Positions 8,650 through 16,832 of a stretch of 64,000 nt of DNA are shown here, in pieces. A program made the position numbers and the translations under genes. The DNA comes from DATKRB01 sp036501425 (GTDB lineage Bacteria; Actinomycetota; Acidimicrobiia; Acidimicrobiales; RAAP-2), in contig DASYAI010000013.1 of the NCBI GenBank assembly GCA_036501425.1, forward strand, positions 39,196 to 103,195, given 5' to 3'. The number at the start of each line of letters is the position of its first letter. Within the stretch, counting starts at the first letter, position 1. Below the pieces are notes generated by a model. That model saw only the letters and a list, made by a program, of their open reading frames with translations, made no database searches and was not told where the DNA came from.

Positions 8650-8691
8650 ATGGCCGTCGTCTCGACCGTTCACGCCCCGCACCGGCGCTGA
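8650..8691 (+). CDS. 13-codon leader mini-ORF upstream of the CinA-C gene
   Basis: ATG at 8650 encodes MAVVSTVHAPHRR and stops 14 bases before the next ATG. TAGGGC (8637-8642) sits seven bases upstream in the same TGGGTAGGGC context seen at 18664. The geometry suits a leaderless start, but the hexamer is not canonical and translation is unproven. Confidence 0.3.
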   Translation: MAVVSTVHAPHRR

Positions 8692-8705
8692 CCGCCCAGT
8701 CTCCG

Positions 8706-9194
8706 ATGTCGAGCCCGAACGCCGAGCCCTCCTGCGCTCCGGCGGTGGAGGAGGTGGCCCAGCTGTTGGTGGCGCGTGGCTGGACCGCGGCCGCCGCCGA
8801 ATCGCTCACCGGAGGGCTGTTGTGCAGCTCGCTCGCCCGCGGACCCGACGCCGCAGCGTGGTTCCGGGGTGGCCTGGTGGCGTACGCGAGTGACGTCAAG
8901 CACGGTGTGCTGGGGGTCCCCGAGGGCCCGGTCGTCAACGAGCCCGCCGCCCGGCACATGGCGCGAGGGATCGCGGCGATGCTGTCGGCCCACTGCGCGG
9001 TCGCCGTGACCGGAGCGGGCGGCCCGAACGGGCAGGACGGCGCCGAGCCGGGGACCGTGTGCTTTGCGTGGCGAATCGGCGACGACGAGCTTGCTCGGAC
9101 CGAGCACTTCCCGGGTTCGGCCGAGGAGGTCTGCGCCCAGACGTGCCAGTTGGCCGTCGTCACCCTGCGCGACCTGCTGCGCGCTGTCCGATGA
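8706..9194 (+). CDS. CinA C-terminal-type nicotinamide-nucleotide amidohydrolase
   Basis: The 162-aa protein is a stand-alone CinA-C (PncC) domain. It deamidates nicotinamide mononucleotide to nicotinate mononucleotide in NAD recycling. Conserved stretches are AAAESLTGGLLCSSLA near residues 34-49, the F-R-G-G-L-V-A-Y-A-S-D-V-K segment near 56-68, and AVTGAGGPNGQDGAEPGTVCFAW near 100-122. The length is usual for stand-alone members. Twenty-five bases separate it from the exporter gene downstream, so they probably share a transcript. The start has no strong Shine-Dalgarno; a short upstream ORF may deliver ribosomes. Confidence 0.9.
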   Translation: MSSPNAEPSCAPAVEEVAQLLVARGWTAAAAESLTGGLLCSSLARGPDAAAWFRGGLVAYASDVKHGVLGVPEGPVVNEPAARHMARGIAAMLSAHCAVAVTGAGGPNGQDGAEPGTVCFAWRIGDDELARTEHFPGSAEEVCAQTCQLAVVTLRDLLRAVR

Positions 9195-9219
9195 GCGCGC
9201 TCGGGGCCCGCCCACGACC

Positions 9220-10377
9220 ATGACCCTCGACCCCGAGCACGCCCGACCGCCGGGCGCCGGAGCAACCGGCGAGGTCCCGTCGCCGCCGGTACTGAGCCTG
9301 CCGCCGGGAGCACAACGCGAGTTGGACGAGTCCGACGAGGCGCTCGGCGCCCTCGGGCGCCCGTTCAACCACCGGGCTCCGTTCTTCGTCGGGCTGACCG
9401 CCACCTTCGGCGTTGCCCTCGCCTACGAGATGTTCCGCGCCGTTGCCGACCTGTCGAGCGTGGTGATCATCATCGGTCTCTCGCTGTTCATCGCCATCGG
9501 GCTGGATCCGGTCATCAGGTTTCTGGTCGATCGCCGAATCCGGCGCGGGGTGGCGGTGGCCCTGGTCACGCTGGGCTTCGTGCTGGTCGTCGTCGGCTTC
9601 GTCCTGGCGGCCGTCTCGCCCCTCACCCACGAGATCCAGACCCTGGTGAAGAACTACCCCCGCTACCGGGCGAGTCTGCTGGCCGGAAAGGGCTGGGCCG
9701 GCGAGCTGGTCGTCAAGCTGCACCTGACGAGCTACCTGAAGGGCAAGCAGCTCCACGTCCCCATCGGGGGCGTCTTCGGGGCGGGCAAGGAGATCCTGTC
9801 GGTGGCCGTGGCGACGATCAGCATCGTCGCGCTCACCATCTTCTTCCTCATCGCGTTGCCCGGGGTCAAGAGGCTGTGGCTCGCGCTCGTCCCGCGCAGC
9901 CGTCGGGTCCGTACGGAGCTCCTGACCGACGAGGTGTTCGGCCGGGTGGGGGGATTCATGCTCGGCAACCTCCTCACCTCGGCGATCTCGGGCCTCGGGA
10001 CCTACGTCTGGCTGGTCGCCTTCGGCGTTCCCTACGCCGTGCTGCTCGCCTTGGTCGTCGCGCTGTTCGACCTCATCCCGATGGTGGGATCGACCATCGC
10101 CGGCGTCATCGTCTCGGCCGTCGCGCTGACCAAGGGCCTGCCGGTCGCCATCGCCACCGTGGTCTTCTACGTCGTGTACCGCTACCTCGAGGACTACCTG
10201 CTCAATCCTCGGGTGATGAAGCACACGGTCAAGGTCTCGCCCGGGCTCACCATCATCGCCACCCTCATCGGGGGCTCGCTGCTCGGCTTGGTCGGGGCGC
10301 TCGTGGCGATCCCGGTGGCGGCGACGGTCCACTTGCTGCTCGACGAGGTGACCATTCCCCGACAGAACGAGCGCTGA
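9220..10377 (+). CDS. AI-2E family (PerM-type) membrane transporter
   Basis: The 385-aa protein fits the AI-2E exporter/PerM family. About eight membrane segments are visible, starting near residue 48 (FFVGLTATFGVALAYEMF) and including the long hairpin around residues 100-125. The conserved ending ALLDLIP is represented by ALFDLIPMVGSTIAGVI, followed by YRYLEDYLLNPRVMKHTVKVSP, a family signature. The ATG at 9220 is the only sensible start after the CinA-C stop; about 45 residues of polar N-terminus precede the first helix. Substrate unknown; relatives export small signals or Na+/H+. A strong stem-loop follows 67 bases after the stop. Confidence 0.9.
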   Translation: MTLDPEHARPPGAGATGEVPSPPVLSLPPGAQRELDESDEALGALGRPFNHRAPFFVGLTATFGVALAYEMFRAVADLSSVVIIIGLSLFIAIGLDPVIRFLVDRRIRRGVAVALVTLGFVLVVVGFVLAAVSPLTHEIQTLVKNYPRYRASLLAGKGWAGELVVKLHLTSYLKGKQLHVPIGGVFGAGKEILSVAVATISIVALTIFFLIALPGVKRLWLALVPRSRRVRTELLTDEVFGRVGGFMLGNLLTSAISGLGTYVWLVAFGVPYAVLLALVVALFDLIPMVGSTIAGVIVSAVALTKGLPVAIATVVFYVVYRYLEDYLLNPRVMKHTVKVSPGLTIIATLIGGSLLGLVGALVAIPVAATVHLLLDEVTIPRQNER

Positions 10378-10444
10378 TCCTTGCTCGCGTCTTGCTCGGT
10401 CCACGTGTTGCTCGGCCCACGTCGAGACGTCCGCTGTGCACCAC

Positions 10445-10474
10445 GCCACCAGCGCGTCGCAACGCGCTGGTGGC
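10445..10474 (+). terminator. Perfect 13-bp stem-loop, likely terminator of the exporter gene
   Basis: Arms 10445-10457 and 10462-10474 are exact inverse complements around a four-base loop CGCA. No T-tract follows, which is common in high-GC Actinobacteria. It could instead be a protein-binding palindrome. Confidence 0.6.
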
Positions 10475-10544
10475 CCCGGTCGGCGCCCATTGGGGGGGGG
10501 TCTGGACGCACTGCTCCCCCGTCGGTATGGTCGGCGCAGCGGGT

Positions 10545-10580
10545 CGGTTTGGACAGGCAGGCCGGTTTGGACAGGCGGGC
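10545..10580. repeat. 18-bp tandem duplication
   Basis: Units 10545-10562 and 10563-10580 (CGGTTTGGACAGGCRGGC) match at 17 of 18 positions. Non-coding context. Confidence 0.85.
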
Positions 10581-10660
10581 CGGCTCCGGACGACATCGGG
10601 CTCCGGGGGCCACCGGCACGAGGGCGCGCGAGGGCGGACCGGCGCGTGCCCCGTCCCCGC

Positions 10661-10700
10661 TAGACCGAATGGTGTCGTCGTAGACCGACTGGTGTCGTCG
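10661..10700. repeat. 20-bp tandem duplication
   Basis: Units 10661-10680 and 10681-10700 (TAGACCGAMTGGTGTCGTCG) match at 19 of 20 positions, head to tail. Confidence 0.85.
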
Positions 10701-10740
10701 CCAAGATCTGGTCGTCAACGTCGGCGACCGAGGAAGTCGA

Positions 10741-10791
10741 AGACAGAGGCAGTCGAGCACACAGAGCGTCGAAGAGACAGAGGCAGTCGAG
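10741..10791. repeat. 17-bp direct repeat just upstream of a small gene
   Basis: AGACAGAGGCAGTCGAG occurs at 10741-10757 and 10775-10791, exact, 34 bases apart. It ends about 22 bases before the GTG at 10814, so it would lie in that gene's leader or promoter. Confidence 0.8.
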
Positions 10792-10813
10792 CTGACGGGA
10801 GAGAGGAGGCACG

Positions 10814-11065
10814 GTGTTCCACCGTCACGTTCACGAAGATCCCCCTGAGCCGTCCTCCGATCCGGGCCGGCCCGGGGTCAGGGTGTTGCACGGCGGGCTG
10901 GAGCTGAGCGCCGCGCTGCAGCGGGCCCGAGCATTCGAGCGCCGAGGGGCCGACGAGTACCAGCGCCGCCTCGAGCATTACGAGCGATGGCTCGATGAGC
11001 AGGAGGACCGCCTGGCGCCGGTGGTGCCGATAGAGCCCGGTGAGGTGACGAGCGACCACCGGTGA
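10814..11065 (+). CDS. Small charged, probably helical protein of unknown function
   Basis: An 83-aa protein starts at GTG 10814 behind GAGAGGAGG, a strong ribosome site. Residues about 28-70 are rich in Glu, Arg and Leu (LELSAALQRARAFERRGADEYQRRL...) and look like an amphipathic helix or coiled coil. The N-terminus is His/Pro-rich. I recognise no family. Its TGA overlaps a downstream GTG (11062) as GTGA, which leads in frame into the zinc-finger gene; the two may be co-expressed. Confidence 0.65.
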   Translation: MFHRHVHEDPPEPSSDPGRPGVRVLHGGLELSAALQRARAFERRGADEYQRRLEHYERWLDEQEDRLAPVVPIEPGEVTSDHR

Positions 11066-11193
11066 ACCGTCGCCGCCGGCGGGGAGGCCATGGGTCCGGC
11101 CTCGGCCGGCGCCGTTTCCACGTGTCGCCGGCGGGTAGGGCCTTCGAATACCGATCGGATAGCTCGAGTTCGACGACGCGAGGACGGCGACCC

Positions 11194-11616
11194 ATGGCCA
11201 ACGATGCCTCCACTCGACCCTCGGACGCGCAGGTCCGCACGTGGCTGGAGGGCGAGCGAGCCCGGCTGACGGCGCTGCGCGGTGAGCTCACCGAGGACGT
11301 CGACGACGAGGGGACGGGCGAAGAGCTCTCCGCGGTCGACCAGCACCCGGCCGACACCGGCACCGACGTCGAGTCTCGGACCGGGTCCTGGTCCGTCCTC
11401 GAGCAGGTGAGCGCCGGGCTGGCGGCGGTCGACGACGCGTTCGAGCGCCTCGAGCGCGGGGTGTACGGCCGGTGCGCCATCTGCGGCGAGGCCATCGATC
11501 CTGAGCGCCTCGCCGCGCTGCCGGCCACCCGCTACTGCCTGCGGCATCAGCAGCAGGTCGACGAGGACCGCGGCCGCCCGTCGCCCTCCGGAACCACATC
11601 GCCCCGTCCGATCTGA
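11194..11616 (+). CDS. DksA/TraR-type zinc-finger protein (Cys3His)
   Basis: The 140-aa protein has the DksA/TraR layout: an acidic helical N-terminal part (VRTWLEGERARLTALRGEL; SAVDQHPADTGTDVESRTGS) and a C-terminal finger, YGRCAICGEAIDPERLAALPATRYCLRHQ, whose ligands read C-x2-C...C-x2-H, so the fourth ligand is probably His. Proteins of this family bind the RNA polymerase secondary channel. ATG 11194 is chosen because conserved sequence begins just after it. A GTG at 11062, overlapping the previous stop as GTGA, would add 44 Arg/Ser-rich residues and remains possible. A second DksA-like gene lies at 62205-62558. Confidence 0.85.
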   Translation: MANDASTRPSDAQVRTWLEGERARLTALRGELTEDVDDEGTGEELSAVDQHPADTGTDVESRTGSWSVLEQVSAGLAAVDDAFERLERGVYGRCAICGEAIDPERLAALPATRYCLRHQQQVDEDRGRPSPSGTTSPRPI

Positions 11617-11776
11617 GTAGGGCTGACTCGGGCTCGCGGGTCTCGACGGGTCCCGGGTGGGGCCGGCCCCGGGCCGGTCGTCGGGCGGTGCTTCGACCGG
11701 CGCCATGCCGGTGTCATGCCGGCTGGTGCCGCTTCCAGGCCATGTTGGTGCCGGCCCCATCGCGGCCGCTGTCGCT

Positions 11777-13513
11777 TCAGGCGGTGTTGGTGGCAGCTGG
11801 CGCCGGGCCTCCCGAACCCCCGGCGTAGACCTGGTGCCAGTTGCCGGTCGACGGTTGGGTGGCGCTCGCCGGCCCGAGAGCGACCACCCCGTAGAGGTTC
11901 AACATCACCCGGCGCAGGGTCGCACTCACCGTGGGGTCCGGTTCGGGCAGGACGTTGGGCGGGATGTAGGGGCAGTCGGTGAGGTTGCCCACCCAGCTGG
12001 CGTTGCCCGACGCGAAGACGCCGCCGCCGCCCGGCTCGGTGTACCAGGTGACGTCCGAGTGGTTGTTCCCCCGGTTGGGGACCACCGAATGGGCCACCAC
12101 GTCGACGTTGTCCGGTCCGGGTGCCCCCGGCACGTAACGATCGAACTCCCCGACCACGACCCGCGGCAGCGACTGCCCGGCGCGTAGGCCGGTGCCGTCC
12201 AAGAGCCACGACGATGCGTCGCTGATCACCATGTCCGCCTCCGCCCCCACGTCCTGATAGGTGCTGCCGATGAGCAGGGACTCGGGCTGCGAGACCGGGG
12301 CCTGGGGCCAGTTGACCGTCACCAGCGCGTCGTCCACACCGAGGAAGGGGTCCTCGGAGGCGGACTTGTAACAGACCTGCCGACGGTTGGGCCCGAGCGC
12401 CGAGGGTTGGAACCGGATCTGGCGGTAGCTGGCATTGGCCCCGAGGAACGCCAGGTTCACACCGCCCGCGAGCCCGGCCGCGCCGGCCTGGCGCATCGGG
12501 GCCGACCAGTACTCGTCGTGGCCCAGGCTGACCAGCGCCCGGTGGTTGGCCAGCAGCTGGGGGCGGGTGTGCAGATCGACATCGGTCCAGTAGGTCACGT
12601 CGAGACCCAGCCGCTCGGCATCGAAGATCACCGGCAGCTCGTTGCCGACGAAGTCGGCCGCGCCCGATGCCCAGTCGTGGTCGTAGGGGCGGTCAAAGGA
12701 CACGACCCGGGCCCGGTGGGCGTAGTCGCCGCTGCCGGGGGCATGGGTGAACGACAGGGAATTGCCGAAGTTGCCGTAGTACAGGCTGTAGCCACCCCAG
12801 CGGTTGTAGGCCTGCCAGGTCGTGACGCTGCTCTGGATCACCACCGCGGCGTGCGACGTGTCGTCGCGCACGCAGAGCGGTACGAACTGCTGCTCGGACC
12901 CGGCTCCCACCAGCTTGAGCAGGTACGCGCCCGGCGGCCATGTTCGACCGACGCGCACCTGGATCGAGGGTTGCCACTGGCATTCGACGGTGTTGGTCGG
13001 GGCCACCACGACCGGATCCGGCTGGGTCGTGCCGGGCACCTCGGCCGAGCGCCACACCAGCCGCCCGCCGACCCCTCGGTAGTACCCCATTCGGTAGGCC
13101 TCGACGTGGAACGTGGGCGCGGTGGTGTTCACGAAGAGCGTCACGGTGTCCCCGATCTTCGCGCTCACCTGACTGGCGAACCCCTCGATGTCACGGGGCA
13201 CCGGGTCGCGGGTCACCCACCAGGGGTCACCCTGCTTGGCGTTCTCGGCGAGAATCGCCGCCGACACCGGGATGCTCACGCCGTCGATCTTGCGCAGCTT
13301 GGCGGAGGCGTGGCGGCCCTTGGGTCCCCGCCGAGCCCCGGCCGCGTCGAGCGCCGCCCCGGCGACGTGATCCAGGCCGCCACCGGCGGCAGCGGCACCG
13401 CCCACCAGGGTGAGGCCCTGGAGGAAGAGGCGGCGGTCGAACCGGACGAGCCGCTTGGAGCTGGGATCGCGGGCACCTGGTGGAGAAGAGCCGACGTGGC
13501 GGCGCTTGGTCAT
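11777..13513 (-). CDS. Tat-exported N,N-dimethylformamidase large-subunit-like protein
   Basis: The 578-aa protein has a twin-arginine signal (DRRLFLQG with Arg 27-28, then a hydrophobic Ala/Gly stretch), so it is probably folded before export. The body matches the domain found in the N,N-dimethylformamidase beta subunit. Features include AYRMGYYRGVGGRLVW, VTTWQAYNRWGGYSLYYGN, DVDLHTRPQLLANHRALVSLGHDEYWSAPMR and, near the end, DVTWYTEPGGGGVFASGNASWVG. The H-D-E-Y-W and N-R-W-G-G motifs are characteristic. Many actinobacterial homologues are annotated this way without known activity, and no small subunit lies nearby, so amidase function is unproven. It follows the flippase-like gene on the same strand after 128 bases. 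Confidence 0.8.
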   Translation of the reverse strand: MTKRRHVGSSPPGARDPSSKRLVRFDRRLFLQGLTLVGGAAAAGGGLDHVAGAALDAAGARRGPKGRHASAKLRKIDGVSIPVSAAILAENAKQGDPWWVTRDPVPRDIEGFASQVSAKIGDTVTLFVNTTAPTFHVEAYRMGYYRGVGGRLVWRSAEVPGTTQPDPVVVAPTNTVECQWQPSIQVRVGRTWPPGAYLLKLVGAGSEQQFVPLCVRDDTSHAAVVIQSSVTTWQAYNRWGGYSLYYGNFGNSLSFTHAPGSGDYAHRARVVSFDRPYDHDWASGAADFVGNELPVIFDAERLGLDVTYWTDVDLHTRPQLLANHRALVSLGHDEYWSAPMRQAGAAGLAGGVNLAFLGANASYRQIRFQPSALGPNRRQVCYKSASEDPFLGVDDALVTVNWPQAPVSQPESLLIGSTYQDVGAEADMVISDASSWLLDGTGLRAGQSLPRVVVGEFDRYVPGAPGPDNVDVVAHSVVPNRGNNHSDVTWYTEPGGGGVFASGNASWVGNLTDCPYIPPNVLPEPDPTVSATLRRVMLNLYGVVALGPASATQPSTGNWHQVYAGGSGGPAPAATNTA

Positions 13514-13627
13514 CGAGGCACCCCAGTCCCTCTTCTCGTCCGGGTTCCGAGCCGCCTCACCCCGTAGATCGAACCGGCTGCCACGAGAGGCACGTCAAGC
13601 CTACCGCTGGGCTGGGCGGCCGGCCGA

Positions 13628-13639
13628 TACCCCGGGGTA
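13628..13639. other. 12-bp perfect palindrome
   Basis: TACCCCGGGGTA lies three bases after the flippase-like stop and about 115 bases before the Tat protein's start on the minus strand. It could be an operator for that gene or part of a terminator. Short enough to be chance. Confidence 0.3.
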
Positions 13640-13641
13640 CC

Positions 13642-14640
13642 TCACGGCTGCTGCAGCGCCGGCTCAGGCTCGGCTGTCGGGGCGCCGAACGACGAGACCC
13701 GGCGGGCCGACCGGAGGGTGCCCGGAAGGGGGAGCCAGAGGCTCAAGAAACGGTAGGAGATCGACGCCGCCGCTGCTGTGGCAAGCGGGACGCCGCAGTC
13801 CCAGAGGCACAGCGGTAGCACGAGGTCGATCAGCCCGGCTCCTCCGAACGGTGCGGGCCGGCGGGTCACGACATAGCCGACTGCATAGGCGAAGACCAAC
13901 GGACCCACCCCGATGCGGAAGTCGAACGCCTCGAACGCCGACCACAGCGCGAGAAGCTCTGCCACCCAGAAGAGTGACATGGCGAGGAATGGTCGTCCCA
14001 GCTCGCGCCGGTCGGTTGCCACGAGCCACAGGAGATTGACGCTCTGGAGGAGGGATCCGACCCGACCCAACCACCCGTCGGCGTCCGCAAGGCGTGTTCG
14101 CCAGCGGGCAACGGCCCAAATTGCCAACACCGCACCGACTGGTGGGGCAGTGGCCCACGGCCACACGAAGTCGAGCGGGGGAGGGTCGACGTTGCCGCGC
14201 AGGAGGATGACAACGGCGAGGACGAAGCAGCCGATTGCCATCGGGACATGTTCGAGCGCGTCCAGGGAGGCCACGCGAATTCTGATCTCGCGCCCTGAGC
14301 GACCGAGGGCGCTCAGGGCGTGGCGGTCCACGGTCGATCCGCCTCGCAGCAGCACCGGCGCGAAGCCGGCGCGCGAGGTGGCGCGCAGCACGCCGCGGGG
14401 CAGCTCGACTCCGTCTCCGGCCCTCGCCAGCCCGGCCCATGCCCGGCCGTAGGCCTCCATGCCCAACAGCACCGCCACCGCAACGAGGAGCAGCCATGGC
14501 CACTGCAGCCGGTCCATCCGCTTCCCGACGGGGGCAAATCCCGCTATCGCACAGGCCCCCACACTGCCGACGGCATAGAGGGTCACGGCGACGACGGTCA
14601 TGGCGGTGATCCGGCCTCTCGAGCGTTCGAAGTCACCCAT
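13642..14640 (-). CDS. Lysylphosphatidylglycerol-synthase-type (UPF0104) membrane flippase-like protein
   Basis: The 332-aa protein has roughly eight hydrophobic segments. Its C-terminal part (FDFRIGVGPLVFAYAVGYVV, then P-x-P-F-G-G-A-G-L-I-D and YRFLSLWLPLPG) follows the UPF0104/MprF flippase-domain pattern. Such proteins move modified lipids or glycolipids across the membrane. ATG 14640 is preferred because the preceding 31 residues to 14733 are Arg-rich and not membrane-like. Its base composition seems slightly less GC-rich than its neighbours. It diverges from the SpoIIE phosphatase gene. Confidence 0.7.
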   Translation of the reverse strand: MGDFERSRGRITAMTVVAVTLYAVGSVGACAIAGFAPVGKRMDRLQWPWLLLVAVAVLLGMEAYGRAWAGLARAGDGVELPRGVLRATSRAGFAPVLLRGGSTVDRHALSALGRSGREIRIRVASLDALEHVPMAIGCFVLAVVILLRGNVDPPPLDFVWPWATAPPVGAVLAIWAVARWRTRLADADGWLGRVGSLLQSVNLLWLVATDRRELGRPFLAMSLFWVAELLALWSAFEAFDFRIGVGPLVFAYAVGYVVTRRPAPFGGAGLIDLVLPLCLWDCGVPLATAAAASISYRFLSLWLPLPGTLRSARRVSSFGAPTAEPEPALQQP

Positions 14641-14857
14641 GATCGCCCGCCTTACCCACTGCCGCCCGGTCGGATCCATATCCGGCCGGAGTGCGGCCCG
14701 CGCCAGCCGTCGAATGGGCACGCACAAGGGCAAGAGAGCTGGACAACCCGTCGGCCGGGTGCTGGGATGGCTCCGATGCGCGATCGGCTTCCTCCACCCG
14801 ACGTCTCGATGCGACGGGTCCGCGTCGAGGGCCGGCCCCGGGGCCGGCGGCCGTAGC

Positions 14858-16075
14858 TTGGACTCGTCCGCCGAGGATCACCGAGCCACCGGTCGGGCGC
14901 TGAGAGAGGCTCGGACCGCGGCGCCCTACGAGCTGGCCGCCGTGGTGAGCCGGGCCGTCGACGAGCTGGGCTGCTCCTCGGGCCTCGTCTACCTCGCCGA
15001 TCTCCAGCAGCGGGTTCTTGTCCCGCTGGTCCCTCCGGTCGGCGCGCCGACCGGTGATCAGGTGGAGTTCCTTCCCGTGGACTCCACGATTGCCGGTCGG
15101 GTGTTCCAACACCTCGAGGTGCTCACCCAAGAGCTGCACGACGGGGCGCTACGGGTGTGGGTGCCCCTGCTCGACGGCACCGATCGACTGGGGGTGATGG
15201 CGGCGACCGTAGCTACGGGCGGCGAGCTCCGGTCGCTGATGGCGGGGCTGGAGGACCTGGCGTGGGTGCTGTCCGAGCTGGTCGTGAGCAAGTCGCGCTA
15301 CGGCGACGCGCTGGTGAGGCTCCGCCGGCAGGGCGAGATGGGGCTGGCGGCCGAGATGCAATGGGCACTCCTGCCCCCGCTCACCTTCGCCGGACGCGAA
15401 GTGGCAGTCGCCGGTGCGCTCGAGCCGGCGTACGCGATCGCCGGCGACACGGTCGACTACGCGGTCAACCAGGGCCAGACCTGCGTGGCCATCTTCGACG
15501 GGATGGGCCATGGGTTGACCGCGGCCCAGTTGGCCGTGGTGGCCGTCTCGGCCTACCGCAATGCCCGGCGCGCCGACGCGCCGCTGGCAGCGACCTGCGA
15601 GGTCATCGACGGGGCGGTCGACGCGGCGTTCGACGGTGCGGCATTCACGACCGGCGTGCTGGCGCATCTCGACACCACCACCGGCCTGTTCGAATGGGTC
15701 AACGCCGGCCATCCGGAGCCTTTGCTGTTCCGCCGCGGGCGGTTGATACGGCCATTGCAGGTCGCCCCGGCGCTGCCCTTCGGACTGTGGGCGCTCAGGC
15801 CCGACGCCCACCTCGAGGTCGGCAGGGAACCGCTCGAGACGGGCGACCTGGTGCTCTTCTACTCCGACGGGGTGGTCGAGGCCCGGTCGCCCGCCGGGGA
15901 GTACTTCGGCCGGGACCGGCTGACCGATCTGGTCGTCCGGAATCTCGCCGGCGGGCTACCGGCGTCCGAGCTGATGCGCAGGGTCGTCCGAGCGCTGCTC
16001 GAGCACCAAGGGGGGCAGCTCGACGACGACGCCACCCTTTTGGCCCTCGAATGGCGAACCGAGCGGCCGGCTTGA
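14858..16075 (+). CDS. GAF-SpoIIE (PP2C-type) serine phosphatase
   Basis: The protein (about 405 aa from TTG 14858) has a GAF-like sensor at about residues 25-165 (SSGLVYLADL...VWVPLLDGTDRLGVMAA). A SpoIIE phosphatase domain follows, with EMQWALLPPLTFAGREVAVAGALEPAYAIAGDTVDY, FDGMGHGLTAAQLAVVAV, VNAGHPEPLLFR, FYSDGVVEARSP and a final DDDATLLALEW. The acidic metal ligands are present (GD, DG, D, DD). Such phosphatases usually dephosphorylate anti-anti-sigma factors. The start is uncertain: no ATG with a ribosome site fits, and an ATG at 14714 would add a basic, non-conserved leader. A TAGCTT box overlaps the TTG. Confidence 0.82.
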   Translation: MDSSAEDHRATGRALREARTAAPYELAAVVSRAVDELGCSSGLVYLADLQQRVLVPLVPPVGAPTGDQVEFLPVDSTIAGRVFQHLEVLTQELHDGALRVWVPLLDGTDRLGVMAATVATGGELRSLMAGLEDLAWVLSELVVSKSRYGDALVRLRRQGEMGLAAEMQWALLPPLTFAGREVAVAGALEPAYAIAGDTVDYAVNQGQTCVAIFDGMGHGLTAAQLAVVAVSAYRNARRADAPLAATCEVIDGAVDAAFDGAAFTTGVLAHLDTTTGLFEWVNAGHPEPLLFRRGRLIRPLQVAPALPFGLWALRPDAHLEVGREPLETGDLVLFYSDGVVEARSPAGEYFGRDRLTDLVVRNLAGGLPASELMRRVVRALLEHQGGQLDDDATLLALEWRTERPA

Positions 16076-16093
16076 CCCCGGATCCCCGAGGCG

Positions 16094-16687
16094 TCAGGCG
16101 GCGCTGCTCGGGTCGCGCCCCATAAAGGCGGCGAAGCGGTCCCAGTCGTCGGCGCCGACCGGCGCCTCGACCTCCGCCCCGTAGGGAGATCCCGGCTCGA
16201 CCATGTCGCGGTACTCGGGCTTCAACATCGACCGGGCACCGTCGAGCGCGCTGCGTGCCAGCTCGGGGTCGAGTCGGTCCAGCTGGCCGGTGGCGCGAGC
16301 CAGGTCCCACGCATGGGCAGCCAGCTCCGCCAGGTACATGTCGACGAGGATGGCTCCGGCGTACTGCTCGCCCCACGGCATGGTCGTGGTGGCCGAAAGC
16401 CGGTCATCGTCGGCCCACGCCGACGCCGCGTCGTGGCCGGCACGGCGCAACTCGCCCGGAGCGTCGGACAGCTCGAAGTGGGGGAATTCGGTGTTCGGTA
16501 CCGGCTCGCCGCGGCCCAGCGCGACCGCACGGTGGCCGGCGCCGACCAGATGGTCGACGAGGGTACCCACGTCGAACTGACGGCACGGCGTCGGGCCGCC
16601 CAGCTGGTCGGGGCGTACGCCGGCGACGATGGCGGCAGCGTGGTCGTACGAGCGGACCAGGGCGGTGCGGCGGTCGGGGTCGGTCAT
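16094..16687 (-). CDS. TIGR03086-family metal-binding protein (DinB/mycothiol superfamily)
   Basis: The 197-aa protein matches the TIGR03086 group of the DinB/maleylpyruvate-isomerase fold. The family's helices are clear: CRQFDVGTLVDHLVGAGHRAV (His 46 region), then VDMYLAELAAHAWDLARATGQ (His near 125) and a C-terminal FAAFMGRDP. The spaced His residues bind a divalent metal; related enzymes use mycothiol as a thiol cofactor, consistent with an actinobacterium. AGGAGG lies just before the start. It diverges from the SRPBCC gene. The reaction is unknown. Confidence 0.85.
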   Translation of the reverse strand: MTDPDRRTALVRSYDHAAAIVAGVRPDQLGGPTPCRQFDVGTLVDHLVGAGHRAVALGRGEPVPNTEFPHFELSDAPGELRRAGHDAASAWADDDRLSATTTMPWGEQYAGAILVDMYLAELAAHAWDLARATGQLDRLDPELARSALDGARSMLKPEYRDMVEPGSPYGAEVEAPVGADDWDRFAAFMGRDPSSAA

Positions 16688-16818
16688 GGTGCCTCCTGCG
16701 CGACGTCGGTTCGGTCACGGGCGGTCGGGTGGGTCCCGCCGGCCCTGAATCTACGCCTCGGGGGCCCCGGAGCGGTCGCCGGTGATGCGCGAGCCGAGCC
16801 GCCGGGCGGCGTCTCACC

Positions 16819-16824
16819 TAGGAT
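16819..16824 (+). promoter_or_regulatory. -10 box TAGGAT, leaderless geometry
   Basis: TAGGAT ends eight bases before the ATG at 16833, with no Shine-Dalgarno between. This implies that transcription starts at or next to the start codon. Confidence 0.6.
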
Positions 16825-16832
16825 CCCGGGCC

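Larger units (their letters stand above)
10378..10813. other. Intergenic region with stem-loop and three tandem/direct repeats
   Basis: No coding frame here resembles a protein. The stretch holds a perfect 13-bp stem-loop (10445-10474), an 18-bp tandem pair (10545-10580), a 20-bp tandem pair (10661-10700) and a 17-bp direct repeat (10741-10757 and 10775-10791). A good Shine-Dalgarno at the end belongs to the next gene. The density of short repeats is unusual for this window. Confidence 0.8.

Noticed and set aside
8489..8893. Plus-strand frame reading FRAVG-type pentapeptides through the 15-bp repeat
   Set aside because: It continues out of frame through the CinA-C gene and has no ribosome site; the repeat is better treated as DNA.
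11617..11776. GC-rich gap with a GGGGCCGGCCCC palindrome and ATGCCGG copies
   Set aside because: Low-complexity GC sequence; no clear terminator, promoter or frame could be defended.
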